The notes beneath the pieces are model-generated. The model was not told where the DNA came from. It ran no database searches and saw only the letters and a list, made by a program, of their open reading frames with translations. Below are positions 1 to 13,979 of a stretch of DNA of 64,000 nucleotides, in pieces. Source of the DNA: Embiotoca jacksoni (taxonomy: Eukaryota > Chordata > Actinopteri > Embiotocidae). The stretch spans positions 4,375,001-4,439,000 of the forward strand of contig JAKOON010000013.1 of the NCBI GenBank assembly GCA_022577435.1. The letters are read 5' to 3'. The stretch's first letter is position 1; every line of letters begins with the position of its first letter. Position numbers and translations under genes: made by a program.

Positions 1-1482
1 CTGGTTAAAAATATCCCTATCGTTAAGAGAACTTCCTCATGCCTGTTCTGCTGACACAGCAAAGTCGTACAGTCAGATACACAATCAGAAGTTTGCTGCT
101 AATGCTGAGCTCCAATATGGAACGAGCTGTCTTCACGCCAAGTACAGATCGCGTCGTCAGATATTCTGATTAAGGCTAAATCAAGGGATATAAACCGATA
201 CGTTATGTCCGTATGTTCAAAGTTTCTGCTGCAAACAAGTGCACCTAAAAACACATACCATCACCTTGCACCTGATAATTTACAAAAATTGAAATAAATA
301 TCGATGCGACGCTACATGTCTGATACTACACAAGAGAATGCAATTAGTGCAGAAATACAGTCATTAGTTGAAGCTAGCCCACTCAGAAATGGCCTTTCTG
401 TTGATTCAAAATGTGAATCTGGAGGAGTGTGAGATTTTTTCCTTCTCATATGTACCACTGATATAACACTACTTACAGATCTTGCATAATGTGCGTCAGT
501 ACGGATTGTGAAACCTCCGCTGACGTCACTAAAAGACTAATCCTTGTACACATATTGATCAGGTTGATTAAAGTTCTACTGACCTGGAGCTCTTTGAGCA
601 CCTGGCTGACAGCTGCTGTAACATCACCAGGAGATTCAACACTGCCACTTTCATTTCAGCCCTTAAGAGGTGTGGTCAGTGCGTCACACTGTGATTGCAT
701 GACTAAGTTTGGAGCAGCAGGTTTACATGCCAAGTGCCAAATATAGCCGATATTTGCCGCAACCTGACCAACTGACAACCAACCGAAACAGTTGTCCTCT
801 CAGCGCTCATCACTGTCTTTGTGATTGTCCTACGTCACATTATACATTATATTTTCCATTTTCAAAACATCGCTGCAAAAGGCGAACCTGCGTTTTGCAT
901 ACTGTGCTATTTATTGCAGACGGAAAATCCCTTACTTTTAACTATTTACAGAAAAACTGAATTCATCAAATGATTTTTGAAGACTTGAGAGAAATATAAA
1001 TGAACTCAAATGGCCACGCAGCAACTCAGAGTCCAGGTTAACAAAGTTTGGAAAACATCTGTAATATTTTCCATCTAGCCCTTGAGTCCTTCCTGCTCTT
1101 TAGCCCTATAGCTTCTCCATTCGTACAACGAAACATACGATATTCTTTTTTGTCATCACTTTGATTCATTTTACCAAACTTCTTAAACCAGAAAAGCTGA
1201 CTTACCATGAAATTACACTCGACCAGGTAACACTTTAAACTGAGAAAGAGGTTTTCTCAAACTGGATTCCTCCTTAGTTTGATGACTACCAGTCAATATT
1301 GAAAAAAAAGCAGATGTCCAGCTTGCTTTCACTTACCAGTTTCTCTGTCTTCATCTTCCTCTTCATCAGAACGTCTTTAGCGAAAACTAAGAAGGGCAGA
1401 GAAAGAGAGAGGAATGTTTTAATCACTCTGAAGAAAGCCACTTATCTTCCCACTCACATTGCTGAGTATCCAGCTCATACAG
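1..1482. other. Intergenic, nothing recognised
   Basis: AT-rich sequence. The small frames at 489-746, 709-960 and 1299-1535 have no recognisable domain or splice context. Confidence 0.6.
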
Positions 1483-1532
1483 ACACACAACACACACACA
1501 ACACACACACACATACACACACGCACACACAC
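1483..1532. repeat. CA microsatellite, interrupted
   Basis: CA repeats with AA and TA interruptions. Open frames here are low-complexity artefacts. Confidence 0.9.
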
Positions 1533-1740
1533 TGAAAAAGGTCAAGACGACTCAGGAGAAGAGAAAGGAGATCAAGGACAGAAAGTAAGAGAGAAGACAA
1601 GACAGGTAAGACAGAAAATAAAAGATCCAAAGGAGAAAAGAAGAATTAATAAAATGTAGAAAGAGAAGCAGCTGACAGTGGGAGGAGAGCGAAGAGAGAG
1701 AGAGAGAGAGACTGGATAGAGAAAGAATGAAATGGTTTGG
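1533..1740. repeat. Purine-rich tract with (GA)n
   Basis: About 180 bases almost free of C and T on the plus strand, with (GA)10 near 1695-1712. Confidence 0.6.
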
Positions 1741-1814
1741 CTGAGTCATCGGCAACCACCACTTCCTCCAACGCTCTAAGAGCTCCACTAATGACTGGCC
1801 AACTTCTGAGGCCA

Positions 1815-1845
<31 letters not shown>

Positions 1846-1857
1846 CACACACACACA

Positions 1858-1922
<65 letters not shown>

Positions 1923-1976
1923 ACACACACACACACGCACACGTGCACACACACGCGCACGCACGCACACACGCAC
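1815..1976. repeat. Long CA/CG-alternating microsatellite
   Basis: About 160 bases of CA with two CCA breaks and a GCGCACGCACGCAC-like end. Strictly alternating purine/pyrimidine, hence Z-DNA prone. Cys/Val and Thr/His frames across it are not genes. Confidence 0.95.
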
Positions 1977-2149
1977 AAAATCTCCTATTTAGGCTGCAAT
2001 CTTTCTTCCTCTCTCGGCTTTAAACTGCTCAAACTCAAATATGTGTCTTTTACTGTAGGTTTATCTTTGTGACGACTTATTTGAATGATAGACCTTGGAA
2101 GGAAAGGCTTTTTTTTTTTTTTAGAAAGGGAGATCATATAGATCTGGGA

Positions 2150-2310
2150 CAAACTTTCAAGGTGCTGTTTGAGGGTTCAGACTTGGTTTTAGGGTTCAGG
2201 TTGGGATTAGTTGCTAATTATGATGGTTAAAATTAGTAGAAGTGACCATGGAGTGCGTTATAATCCCTGCTGGTCCTCACAATGATAGTAGCACAAACAT
2301 GTGTGTTTAA
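2150..2310 (+). repeat. Decayed GGTTAGGG / GTCCTCACAA repeat
   Basis: Tandem-like TTAGGGTTCAGGTTGGGATT then TGGTCCTCACAATGATAGTA, a type often found beside fish microsatellites. Confidence 0.3.
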
Positions 2311-2689
2311 GAGAAGGCCTGAGAACAAGACTCTTGAAGTGACCCCATAGTCGATGTCGTGAGAAAGGGCACAATCTGCTGCTAAATTCAGGAATAAACA
2401 GCTTTCCCTTTTTCCCCAGAATTCCCAGAGGCATAGCTGCTTAACTTTTATCCATCAGGGGAGGTTCTGCTTCACAGATGTTGGTGGAGACATCGGCACC
2501 TTGCTTTAAGAATCATTTTGGGGGGTAAAATGATTGTCTGTCTCATTTCTGTGAGTTAAAGAGGGACTGTATAACTCTTGAATCATAAATAACAACATTT
2601 TACAAATGAAATGTTGACATCATAACCAATAAAAACACAGCCAGCCTGGTTTTAACAGACTTTGGAGTTTTGCTGTTCCTGCATTACTA

Positions 2690-2900
2690 GTGACCATATT
2701 TGCAGGAACAAGCAATCTGACTCGATCTGATGGGGAACACGAAGACCCTATGCCCGCTCACCAATAGCAGAAACCTGACTGCACCACAGATCTATCAATC
2801 AAACAGACACACCCCGAAAAATACCGCATTTTGAGGCCTATTATCTAATTAATGATGGGATTATTTTCAGACAGACCACCAGAAATCTAATCGGAAGGAG
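2690..2900 (+). repeat. Fragment related to the repeat at 7735
   Basis: CTGACTGCACCACAGATCTA with TCAATCAAACAGAC matches CTGACTGCACCACAGACATG with TCAATCAAGCGG near 7969. Only part of the element is visible. Confidence 0.35.
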
Positions 2901-3996
2901 TGAAGTCAAGTGAGCAAATTATATCAAAATGACTAACGGGAGTCTATTGAGCCGGAGTCATTTAGGAGCCAAACCACATAACTTTACTGAGTTGGTGGAC
3001 TGACTTTACAACTCAACACACAATATTTAGCGTTTAACATAATTTGGTAATTACCACAAAAAGAAATTATATCTGTTTATTTTAAGTAGTCAGGACATGT
3101 TTAAATTTTCATAAAGATTGGAAGCAAGAGAAACAACTGCTCTTAGATGTTTAAGGTGTAAAAATAATAAGAGAAATGTTTACGAGGAAAGTAATGCACT
3201 GAACCCATTTCCTGACGAACACTAGATTATCTAGTGCTTTGCATTGAGTGCAAGTGGTTTCACCTTTAGTTTTGGCTTCTGCAAAGGTTTTAACTTTGTA
3301 ACATGCATTGCTCTGTGTGGCATCAGTGCCACAGCTACATGGGATGGCAAACGTGAAGCTCGTTTGAGCTCAGAGTAAAAACGAAAATGTAAGGCTAATG
3401 TTGAAAGTGCAGGTTTTCACATCCTCTAGACACCTGGTTAAGGTTTCGTGAACTACGATGAACTATGAATCATGGCTACATGTTCGATTACATATCTGAA
3501 CCTAACAAGGCTGGGTCCAACTAAACAGGAACAGATCATATCGTTTTAACTTCTTATAGCCTAAATCACTTGGTTTAAGTGGAAAAGGTTTCATGTCATT
3601 TGTTTACTTTTTTTTTTTTAATTATTATTTGTAAATCAGAGCACTTCTGCAAATCTGCACCCTCAGCGTGACCAACATTTTCAGTGAATTTAAAGGAACT
3701 GGTTATCCTGCCCAACAATATTCAAAACATATTGACACAGCAAGGGTGAGCCCGATGAAGTAAAAACAAAATCATCCTGTTAGTTACAATCACATGTAAC
3801 CTTAACCCCCCCCCTGCATTGTGTTACAGTTTGCACACACAGTATAAATCATCTCATCTCTTGAGGTTATTGTCATACAAATGAATCCCACCCGGTCCAG
3901 CTCAGTCTCCTATCCGGAGGAAATCATGGGAACTCTGAGGCAACTTCATAAATACACACATCCTTCTCCCTCCTCTGCAGTTCCCACACTTTTCAC

Positions 3997-3999
<3 letters not shown>

Positions 4000-4055
<56 letters not shown>
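4000..4055. repeat. CA microsatellite
   Basis: About 28 uninterrupted CA units. Confidence 0.95.
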
Positions 4056-4057
<2 letters not shown>

Positions 4058-4404
4058 TTTACATACTGTTCACCGTATATCTCTGATGAAGAGAATATGA
4101 CAGTTCTGCACTGTTACTGGAGCAGTGCAGACTTTATGCCAACTTCTAGCAGAGGACCAAAGAACCGTATCATCTTAAGGTATATGAAATAAACTGCAAC
4201 CGAACGTTACAACTGATGAAGTTCAGGCAGAAGTTCACAACCTTGGTGGGTCGTTGATTTGCAAATGAAGCGTACGGAAACAAGAATAAGAGTCTATACA
4301 GTCTTAGCGACTCTGAGGATGTACACAGTGGTACTACATCCTCAACATGCTCACAATGACAATGCTGATGTATAATGGTGAAGGTTTTAATGTTTGTGAT
4401 CTTC

Positions 4405-4490
4405 ATTTAGCATGTGCTCTAAACTTTGTAGTTATTTGGTCTTAAACCAAAGTAGTGGACAAACCAAAGATGGAGCAACATAAAAAGTCA
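4405..4490 (+). repeat. Fragment of the ATAAACCAAA repeat family
   Basis: GGTCTTAAACCAAAGTAGTG followed by GACAAA resembles the right half at 19530. Short and decayed. Confidence 0.4.
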
Positions 4491-7400
4491 GTGGTTGACT
4501 CAAGTCAGAAATATTCATCCTCTCTATAAAATGCCACGGCAACCCTTTTTAAAGTTGAGATATTTCAGTCTGGACCAAAGTGGACCAACTGACCAACTGC
4601 AATCCTTGAAACCATGCAGCTAAAAATATCTAAATTACATACTCGCCATGTTCAGCAGTTACTGAACATTGCTTAACATGAAAAAGTAAAAACATCAACT
4701 AATTAGCACAACACAGTAGCCACAGGCAAAGACAGGGACCCAGTAAATACATAGAGTATGTGCCAAATTGGAAATTATATATTTAAAAAATGAAGTATAA
4801 CCTTCTATACAGATAAATCACCACCAAGTTGATCTTTGTAAAACTTAAAAGGGAGGTAATGAAAGAATTCTCGTAACCAGTAGCTCTCTCAACAGAACAA
4901 TCTAACAGTACACGATACACTTTACATTTTAGGATTGTTAAAAACTAAGAAATAAATGAGTCGTCGGTTTAAACGGCAAAGAAAACAACTCTGAAACCTT
5001 ATCTGCTTTATCGAGAAATGTATTTTTCCCATGAGTGTTGCTCACAGTTTGACAAGTGACCTAGATATCGCTTGGCCAAAACAATAAGGACAAAAACGTG
5101 AAATAATTAATTAAAAACAATATGCAAGGTCTAAATTAAACAGTGAATGACAGAAAAAACTCTTGGGGCCTGAATAAAATTTTAGATTCGTTACAGCCTG
5201 TTTATTTCACTGACATGCAGCGACGCAGACTCAGTACACAGAGACAAAGACTCAGTGCGCAGAGACAGAAAGTGAGAAATGCTGGCTCAGCAAAGTGCTC
5301 ATTGTGGGAGGATTGTGGGAGATTGAGTCTACAGATGAGTCAAGGAGAGCCATTATCAGAATGAATGTGCTATTCATTCTGCAGTCTATCTTTAGTGTCC
5401 GTGAGGGAATCAAATCAACATTTGCATATATCGAAATACTGTTGAGTACTTTGAAAACATGCACCCTGCAACAGAATTGTATTGTACACATTTTCTAGTC
5501 ATCGGTAAACTAATTCTTCAATTAGGCTCGTCATGAATAAGTCATTTTCCTTACAACTAAAACAGCTGTTCAACTCAAAATCATGTCTGGCAGACGTGAT
5601 CAGTTTAAGTGTCCCATGACAGTCTGGAAAAAGAAAAAAAAAAAAAAAGGAGAAATTTTAAGAAAACAGGAATTCAACTGTTCCGTATAGACTCCGGCCA
5701 CTGAGCGGGATTTTCCTCCTTAAAATATCATGTAATTACTTTTCCTACCGAGTCATTAGTTGTGCTGGTCAGTAGTCTGTCAGCATCTGCAGCCAACCTT
5801 TCTCCTGCCTGCAAATTCTGAATGTTTAAGGCTTTTTGTCAGCCTTTTTGCAGTCTGGGTGAGTCTGCAGTACATGAAACCAGAACTTCAGATTGTATCT
5901 TGCAAGAACATGAATCTTTGAAACAGCAACATTCAGCCATTATGGTTGTTACGTTACTTTAACAAAATGTTGCCTGTGGCGTCTTTAATTAGAGTTTTCT
6001 GTTCATCTAACCAAAAGAACGCAGTATTCACTCGCCTTTAAACTGCAGTTTGGTCCAACTGGTGATAAAAATACTTATGTACCTTGATAAATGTTTGTAA
6101 CACCTGAGAGTAACCTGCATATTAGCTGAGTTACTGTAAAAACAGACTACACTAAAAAAAACCAATGATTTCATCAGTTTTTTTGCTTGATGTAACCTAT
6201 AATTAATTCATGTTTCAGGAGGATAATGAAGCAGATTGTTTTATTTCCTCTTCAGCATCCTGTTAGCGTGCACTCTGCTGTACAACACTAAATACTTAAC
6301 ATACTCTAATGATTACAGTCTGGACCTCTGAATGAAATGATTAGAGTCTAATCTAGTTATTAAGTCCAGCAGGATTCGGTGCATAAAAAAAGGTTTTTTA
6401 CGCCAAACATTTCCATCACGTTGTCATTCCACCAGAACTTTTCCATCTCCTCAAAACAACACTGCCACCCTCCGTTCCTCCAAACTTAGAATTTTCTGTT
6501 GCTGGTTGCTGCTGTTGACATGAGTGGAACAATTTCTGATGCGATGTTTTACAATGGAAACACTGTTGGGCAGAAGGACTCAGAGATTTTACAAGTAGGA
6601 ACATACCATCACCTACACACTCCCTCTCACAGTATATAATCCATCATCACTACAGTCATCGTGCAATAAGTACCAGCATGATAATGGATAGTTTGCTTCT
6701 GTTGATGCAGAATCTATGAGCCTCTTTGGATGAAGCATGCTGACCCCTTCACTTTCCACCTTACGAATGTACACTTCAGTAAATTACTGTTACAAAGGCT
6801 CCTACACATGCGAGTCATATGAGGTTAGATGGGTAGTATGTGGGAGCTTCAGTAGAAGTCATCATTTTTTGACACGAGTTTATGAAAACTACGCAAAATA
6901 TGAAACTTGGAAACTCACTTTATCAAAGAGGAATTGTGGTCACTCAGCATCTCTGACAAAGAATGTAAACAGGATATTCATTTAGTGACATAAACCAGCA
7001 ACAACCTCTAAGACAACCTTCAGAGACAGTCTCAACAAAACCTTATCACTGCCTCAAGTTCTATCTTGGTGTTATTTTGTTTGCAAAGTTATTTCCCTGC
7101 CTCAACTCCACCATCACATTCTCCGGCCGCTGCTTTCTCCGCCTCCTCAACTCAACCCGGGATGGTCTGAGTCAGAGGCAACGTTGGATCTGACTCACCT
7201 CCTCCTAAGTCTAAACACTATTAGTTTCCAGGTGGCACACTAATCTGCTATTGTCCGTCTGATTAGCCAGCAAAGACACAGGAACAGATTCCCCCTCAGA
7301 AACCGTTGGTGATGTGTCTGCGAGGGAGTCTTTGTGGGGTTCCCGACGTCTGCATCTTATGAGTCTGTGTATCAGTGGGTGAGGTCATGTTCATACCCAG

Positions 7401-7734
7401 AGATTTGTGTGTGGTCCAGAGAGGAGTGTGTGATTCCCATGATGATTAGAGCCGGATTGAGACCACAAAGGATAAGTCACCACCAAGGGTTCATTAGTGA
7501 CTCAGTCTCACTGAAAGTCAAGTAACGCTAGTGTAATACTGCGATGATATCAGTGCCACTACTGATCACATTAAACTGGGAAACAGACAGACATGACCCA
7601 GACTGTTACCACCTTGATAGTCAGACAAAAATTAATAAAAGGAAATTATCTGCAGATTAATTCCAGATGAAAACGCAGTAATACTTTAAATACGCAATTT
7701 TATAGACTTTCGAGAGGGTCTTTAAAGTTTGTTA

Positions 7735-8090
7735 AGGTCAAGCAGCAACCAGCAGTGACGTCACCCATTGGTTTGTTAACGGCTGTTTTGAAACCTCGAG
7801 TTCGTAATTTGGTCGGCGCCATCTTCCTACTGCCGAGCGGTTTGGAGCCGGAAATGACCATATTTGGGCGAGCTGGAGGGGGAAGGGGGGGGGAGCAAGC
7901 GCTGGATCTGACTCAAGCTGATTGGAAACCCCACGATACTACGTCCCGCCCACTGATGGCCATAAGCTGACTGCACCACAGACATGTCAATCAAGCGGTG
8001 GTATTGCAGCTTAAGGCACTTCTACGTCGGCCTCATTTTTCAGACCCGGAAGCTACGTCCACTTTTATATACAGTTTATGGTTAAGGTAT
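7735..8090 (+). mobile_element. MITE/SINE-like repeat (TGACGTCACCC ... TATATACAGT)
   Basis: Starts near CAGTGACGTCACCCATTGGT, includes TTTGGAGCCGGAAATGACCA, and ends CAGACCCGGAAGCTACGTCC with TTTTATATACAGTTTATGG. CpG-dense compared with its surroundings. No protein is credible here; the frame 7755-7970 is inside the repeat. Confidence 0.55.
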
Positions 8091-9311
8091 TGGAACTGTA
8101 TTGGGGAAGAAAAAGTGTCATCAGCAAGTGTAATTATTGGGTCAATCTACGGTGATTGTAGGTTCTAGTCTCATTTTACTTCATTTCTAATACGTGGTTT
8201 TACATTCATCATCCTCTTAGAATGAATTTTGCTGAAGATCTCACTCATTTACTTCACCTAGGCGCTTAAAAGCATGAAGGCAGCCCATTAATGTGAACCA
8301 GAAGAAAGCAACTTTTTGTAAAGTGTCAACGGTAGCTGACAATAAGCCTGTTTCTGCTCACAGTTATATTAATCAGTTCAACCATCCAGACGAGGATGGA
8401 GGAGGCGTCTGAGCTCCACCGTCAAAGTTTCCAGGTCACTCTGTGTCTGACTGTCATCTTTCTCTCCAAAATAAAACCTTCAGCCCGGCAGCGGCTCACA
8501 GTCACAGCCCAGTCAAAGAAAAAGGCAAACATAAAACGGACTGTTCTGCCTGCTGCAGTGATGGAAGTTAAAATGAAAATCAGAGCAGCGATTCACATCA
8601 ACTGTCATCTTCCTGACTGGGACTAATCAATGCATAAGTTACATCACAGTAATAATTTTGAAGACTGTCAATCCATAAATACTGTACATGCTTACCAAGT
8701 CACTATCTGTCACCAAATGAGGGAACAATAATGGTGAGTAAGCCCTTTGGCCCGCTGTTGAAAGCACTTACATTTGCGGTACTATGAACTGATTGATCTG
8801 GAAGTGACGACATCCCCTTGAAAATAATAATAGTGACAAGTTTTTAATCACACTGGTTGTACCACCGGAGCGGCGAGGCGGAGCTAACACAGGAGGCCCG
8901 CTCTTTAACTCACTTGTTTGTAAAGCCGACTACAGAGAACATGAAAAACGTTGATTGGGTTATTACTTAAAACTTTGCTGACATCACACTTGCCAACATG
9001 CATGCACAAATATTAAAGCAAACTAATTTATTCTATATTCATCCTTAGTTTCCTATGGTCTCCCTTTTATCTGAACTTCAAGCTGCTTCATGATACTAAT
9101 ATTAGTGGAAGTCGAGAACAGCAGCAGCACAACACAAAAGCAGGAAGCAGCTTTTTAAGCTACATTACAAGCCTGCGGGGGGGAAGAGAGTTTGACACAT
9201 TTTTAGGTGAAATATCCCTTTACAGTAGGTATATGAAGACCCTGAATAAAGGACTAAACATGCACAGTTGCCTCAGCACTGGATAACTTTAAATAATCAA
9301 TATTCACTAAA

Positions 9312-9373
<62 letters not shown>

Positions 9374-10984
9374 CATTGTATTGCCACGGCTGCCTTCACT
9401 GATCCACTGTGTGAACTAAAACCTGGCTGCTTCTCACTGATCTGCCTAAGTGTTGTCTTTAAGTATGTCAATCAATACAGCCGACACCATCCAACCAATC
9501 AATAGCTCTCATTTCCCAGAGGGCGGGGCTTCAACTGTTCACCCTCTGGCAATGCCAGAGGTTCAAAGGATCCACTGATGGTGTGCTGGAGGTCACAAAC
9601 ACACTGAGCCTGAAGTCCAGCACACAGTTGCTTAGCTGATGGAGATGATGTGTAAAACACCACCCTCTGCTGGTGAATATTAAGAACTACACCGAGGACA
9701 AAGGTCATTTTTGTCTCTGGTCCGGTAAGAATTATTTTCACCAATATGTCTGCGCTTTAACCTTTATTTAAAGCCTAACCAGGGACAGCAGCTGTAAATT
9801 AGCTTCTACTAGATGCCCTATATCCATTACAGCTGTTACATTGCTTCTTATGAAGAATATTTTATGTTCCCTGTTAAATACATGAATAAATTAAAAAAAA
9901 AAAATGACTTTCTGGTCATATGGTCGAGTAAAAGAAAAGTAAAATCTGGTATGTAAAATTAGATCAAACGGAGCTGGAGAAATACAAAGTGTGGATAACA
10001 ATGACAGCTCAGTTTGAAGGAGTGACTGAAGTGATAGCAGCTTTCAAAGTCAGACAGCAGGTGGAGGCAGAGCGCTGAAGGTCTGAGGCTGAACATCTGG
10101 TTTATCCTAAATTGGCTCAGAAAGCCTACCAGTGGAGGGGAGGGCTTTAATTAATTCATCTTTTTTTCCCCTATCTAATTCACACACATCATCTGTTCAT
10201 TGAACGGTCCAAAAATATTTGGTGTAGGACCATATACCATGAACCCTCACCACTGAAGCTTGAATGTGGGACCATTTTGGCATTTTTGCTTGAAAATTAA
10301 ACCATTACTAGATTCTGCGATTACTTACTAATTCATTTTCTGTTCTTTTAAGTCTGTGTGGGTAATTAATCACCTCTACAGGTATGCTCTTTTCAGCCTT
10401 AAAACAGTCTGATGGGAATATTGCTGTTCTCAATGCTGCTTTATAAACTTTATTTTATTAATAATAACCATATTAACCAACAGTGTTTTTTTGCTTGTTT
10501 TTTTTGTTTTTTATATATGGAAAAAGCAAGAACTCTGCTGCAGCAACAAATTTCATAGTGCAGACACGTGTTAAGTCGATGTGTATTTTTACTTTGAATG
10601 TAATGCTTCAGATTTTCCACTAGGGGACGATATAGCCCTATGTACTGGATGACATCGGTCGTAACATGAGCTCCACCTCCATTCATAAAGTAAAATGTGG
10701 TGTACTAATACTATACAGAAACAACTTGAGATTACATTACTTTCCCACAAAAATATAGTGCCAGCTCTGTTTTTAAGAAGGAAAAATAATAGGTGAAATA
10801 ACATTAAACAAGCATGTCTTCTTTATTTTTTTTCACCTTTTAACCTTTTCTTTCCTTCTCTTCTCACAGGAAGTTGCTGAAGCATCAGCTTAATGAAATA
10901 AAAAGCAAATATGAAGCAAAAAAAAACTCTGTTTTGCATGAAAAGATAAGTAATTAACACTTTTTTTTTTTCTGCACAGAGTTT
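8091..10984. other. Intergenic, no gene recognised
   Basis: Holds the CA tract at 9316. Frames at 8396-8626 (+) and 9499-9744 (-) show no known domain. Confidence 0.5.
9316..9371. repeat. CA microsatellite
   Basis: About 28 uninterrupted AC units. Confidence 0.95.
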
Positions 10985-11285
10985 CAGGCTCCACCACCAC
11001 CACTTCCTCTGCCCTGAAGCCACTGGGTGCAGGTCTTTACTGGAAACCAGTAGCTCTGACTAAAAACAGCAAAGTCACAGTGTATGGTGTGCTTCTGGCA
11101 GCCGTTAGTTGCCAGTACAAGTTGCACAGCGAGACAGTTAACCCCCTGAGTGGCGTAGACAGCAGAGCTCTCCCACAACCTCCGTCTTATTGGAAACCAG
11201 TGACTTTTAACTGTAAACCAGTAATACCTGCCCACAACAACTTTACTATGGGTGTGACTAAACCATTATTACCGCAATTCTGACA
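10985..11285. repeat. Possible interspersed repeat with an internal duplication
   Basis: ACTGGAAACCAGTAGCTCTG at about 11039 recurs as ATTGGAAACCAGTGACTTTT at about 11190, flanking a CpG-containing stretch. No gene is recognisable. Confidence 0.3.
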
Positions 11286-13069
11286 AGAGAAATTCTCTGT
11301 CAGCTCAGGAAGTAGATTTGTTTCAAAGTTCAGGTAATGATATCAGAAATTGGACTGCTTCCTGTCAAGATATGAACATCAATTCTGTTACTTTTGTTGA
11401 AGTCACTGCAAAAGAGACCAGTTATGGTGGTCCAGATATACGCTGTACAGGGCTGCAGCTCTGCAAAGGGCAAAAGTGCAGCCTTTGAATAGTTTACATT
11501 TATTTCTAGTTCTGTCCGCGAGGCCTCAAGATTCAAGATTTCATCAGTGTCCAAATGCACACATAGTGCATGTCTCAACGGCAGCTTTTCAAGTCACGCT
11601 TCCAAAAAGAAATTTGAAATGTTCTTATCGCAAAGTCACGTTCTTGCATTGTTGCCATTGTTATTCCTCAAAAACATGATCTCAGCACAGCTTAGGCTAA
11701 ACTTTGACCATTCTGACACAAAAACCCAGAATGATTTTGGCTCCCAGTGATTTGCAGGACACTCGTACATATAGACGGCACAAGCCTTTAAAAAAACAAA
11801 CAAAAACAAACAAAAAAAAACAGCCATCCTAGTTGTCAATTACTGACCAAATCTTGAGCTGATTTCTTGTGCAGACAATTCTGAAACTGAAAATATCTTT
11901 CTGGGAACAGACAGGAATGAAAACCTTTCTCCCACTAATCATGGTGAAGCTAGAATAACATACACCAGTGATGAGACGGATACTAGAGTAAACCAGATGT
12001 TCTGCAAGTTATCAGCTGATAAGACTGAGATAGGATAAGATAGGATTGTATGTTAGGCTCATCAGTTTTCCTCTGAACCAACTGTACTTTCCCTTTCACC
12101 TACAGAAGGATAAAAGGTTACAGCTGGCCACAGAGCAGCGGGTAAGCACACACATGCTGCACTCACTCACTCATACAGTGCGCATAACACACACACACAC
12201 ACACACACACGAGCCTGAACATTTTCATACATAAATCGATGAACATCGACACAAGAATCTAAATTCTTGTGAAAATGCTCTCCGAATCACTGATCTTGTC
12301 ATGTGACAGTCTCGTGAAACACATTTTTGTGGTTTTCCTGTTTTATCCTCAGATGAAAGATACCATTTTCCCATCAGGCCTCAGGCTCGAAGCCCATTGG
12401 CTGATCTGAAAGATGCAACATACCGCCTGTCAAGCTACAAACAAGGCTGCTGTTATTAGTTCCTGAAAAGCTGATATGTTGATGATTAGAAGTTGTTGGG
12501 TTTTTTTGCCTGCTAGAGGGTGTTATGTCAAAATAAAGACTTGACAGTGACAGAAGAGGAAGTGCTACTGTCCCTGTGCTAGGAGTGAAGAATGTGTTTG
12601 CATTAACAGGCACTGTGGTGAGATAGACACTGTATACTAACTGCAGTCTATTGCACTGCACACTTTTTAAAGTCAACTCAAAAACCATAACAAAGGCCAC
12701 ACCTATGACACTGTAGATTCCTGCTGGTCCCAAACAGGATCAGAGACATTTTAAAAATACACCAACAGTTCTGTGCTGGTGTTCAGTGTCTACAAGACAC
12801 TGCTTCATGTTAAAAAGCTATTATTATAGTTGTGTGTGTATATCCACAAAACCTTCATGGGAAAGACACTCAGGACATCAGGTCAAATTTCAAATTTAAG
12901 CTCCCTTCCATTTTGCCAAACAGGTTGAACAAAGTATTAGAAAGTGATTTTAGTGTTCGGACTCTCCTTGTGTGGACAGTTCTTATCAGGGTGAGAAAAC
13001 ATCCCAGAAAAGAAACGACGAGTCACGTGCATTTTGGGTCCCGCATTTATTCACTCAGCGAGTGTTGCC
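11286..13069. other. Intergenic, no gene recognised
   Basis: Contains a short CA tract. A 119-codon minus frame at 12374-12733 is not recognisable and has no clear splice or start context. Confidence 0.5.
12187..12210. repeat. CA microsatellite, short
   Basis: Twelve AC units. Confidence 0.9.
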
Positions 13070-13330
13070 GAGACTTTAAACGAGAATATCTTTATCGCTC
13101 ACGTCTGTACAATGAATATGAAGCCAGAGCTGGAAGGAGATGAGATTAGATTAGTTTAGCGTAAAGACTGAAGCTGACTAAAGTTTTCAAACAAAGCTGC
13201 CGGCACCTCCAACGCTCACAAATGAACCTTTACACTCTGGAAACATCACAGTAACTTAATATTGGCAGCACCAGGGTAGCTGCTTCTCGTCTGCCAGTCT
13301 TTAAGCTAAGGTAAGCTAATTGTCATGAAG
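13070..13330 (+). repeat. Interspersed repeat (TTTAGCGTAAAGACTG family), forward
   Basis: TGTACAATGAATATGAAGCC, TTAGTTTAGCGTAAAGACTG and CACCTCCAACGCTCAC follow the order of a common percomorph repeat. The open frame 12832-13143 runs into it. Confidence 0.5.
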
Positions 13331-13979
13331 CACAGAAATCTCAGCAAGATTTTGATAAGTGAACTTCTCAAAATGTCAAGAGTTTCATTCAGACCATTTT
13401 GTGACCCTAAATCTCTCCACTGAAAGTACTACAGCTAGAAATGAAACACACGATGTAAAAAAAAAAGACCCGCTTTGTATCCGTGACCTTATCAGCTGTG
13501 GTTCGGAGAGGTTTCAAAAGACCAAAGTAGGCAAAAGAGCAGAAACACGCAAAGGAACGAGGTAATACTCTGATTGAAGTGAGAACATAAAAATGGAGCG
13601 GCAGCTGCGAGTTGTTTTTAAATGGCGCTGATATTTACAGTCTGGTTTAAAGTCTAAATAAAACTTAGCTTTTACAAAATAGTTGCATGTTAAGGCTCTT
13701 CCACACCAAGTGTTATTTGTCCACATAATGAAAGTTTAATCACACTCACACTGTCAAGTCAAGCTCTGACACATTTCAAATCAAAAAAATGAGATGGCAT
13801 GACCCCCGGCTGAATAAGAGTAGACACCATGACTCAGGTGAAATGTCAGGAGGTGTGCGGTGTGTGTGATGTAAAAGCTGCCCACTCATTTGTTGTTTTT
13901 TTTTGCCGGTGCACAAATAGACAAAAGGTTTACTTTCATTTGGTTGAGCTATCTGTGGTTTTGCATTTCTCTCTCCCTA

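Larger units (their letters stand above)
2901..7734. other. Intergenic, mostly without recognised features
   Basis: Apart from the CA tract at 4000 and a repeat fragment near 4405, I see no exon, RNA gene or element. Some GC-richer text at 7090-7330 has open frames but no match. Confidence 0.5.

Noticed and set aside
1552..2072. Frames of 110-138 codons rich in Cys/Val or Thr/His
   Set aside because: They are translations of the CA microsatellite and purine tract. The same holds for frames over the repeats near 32.05, 45.5, 47.4, 49.2, 57.4 and 60.1 kb.
12374..12733. 119-codon minus-strand frame
   Set aside because: No recognisable domain. Frames of this length are expected by chance in 64 kb of this base composition.
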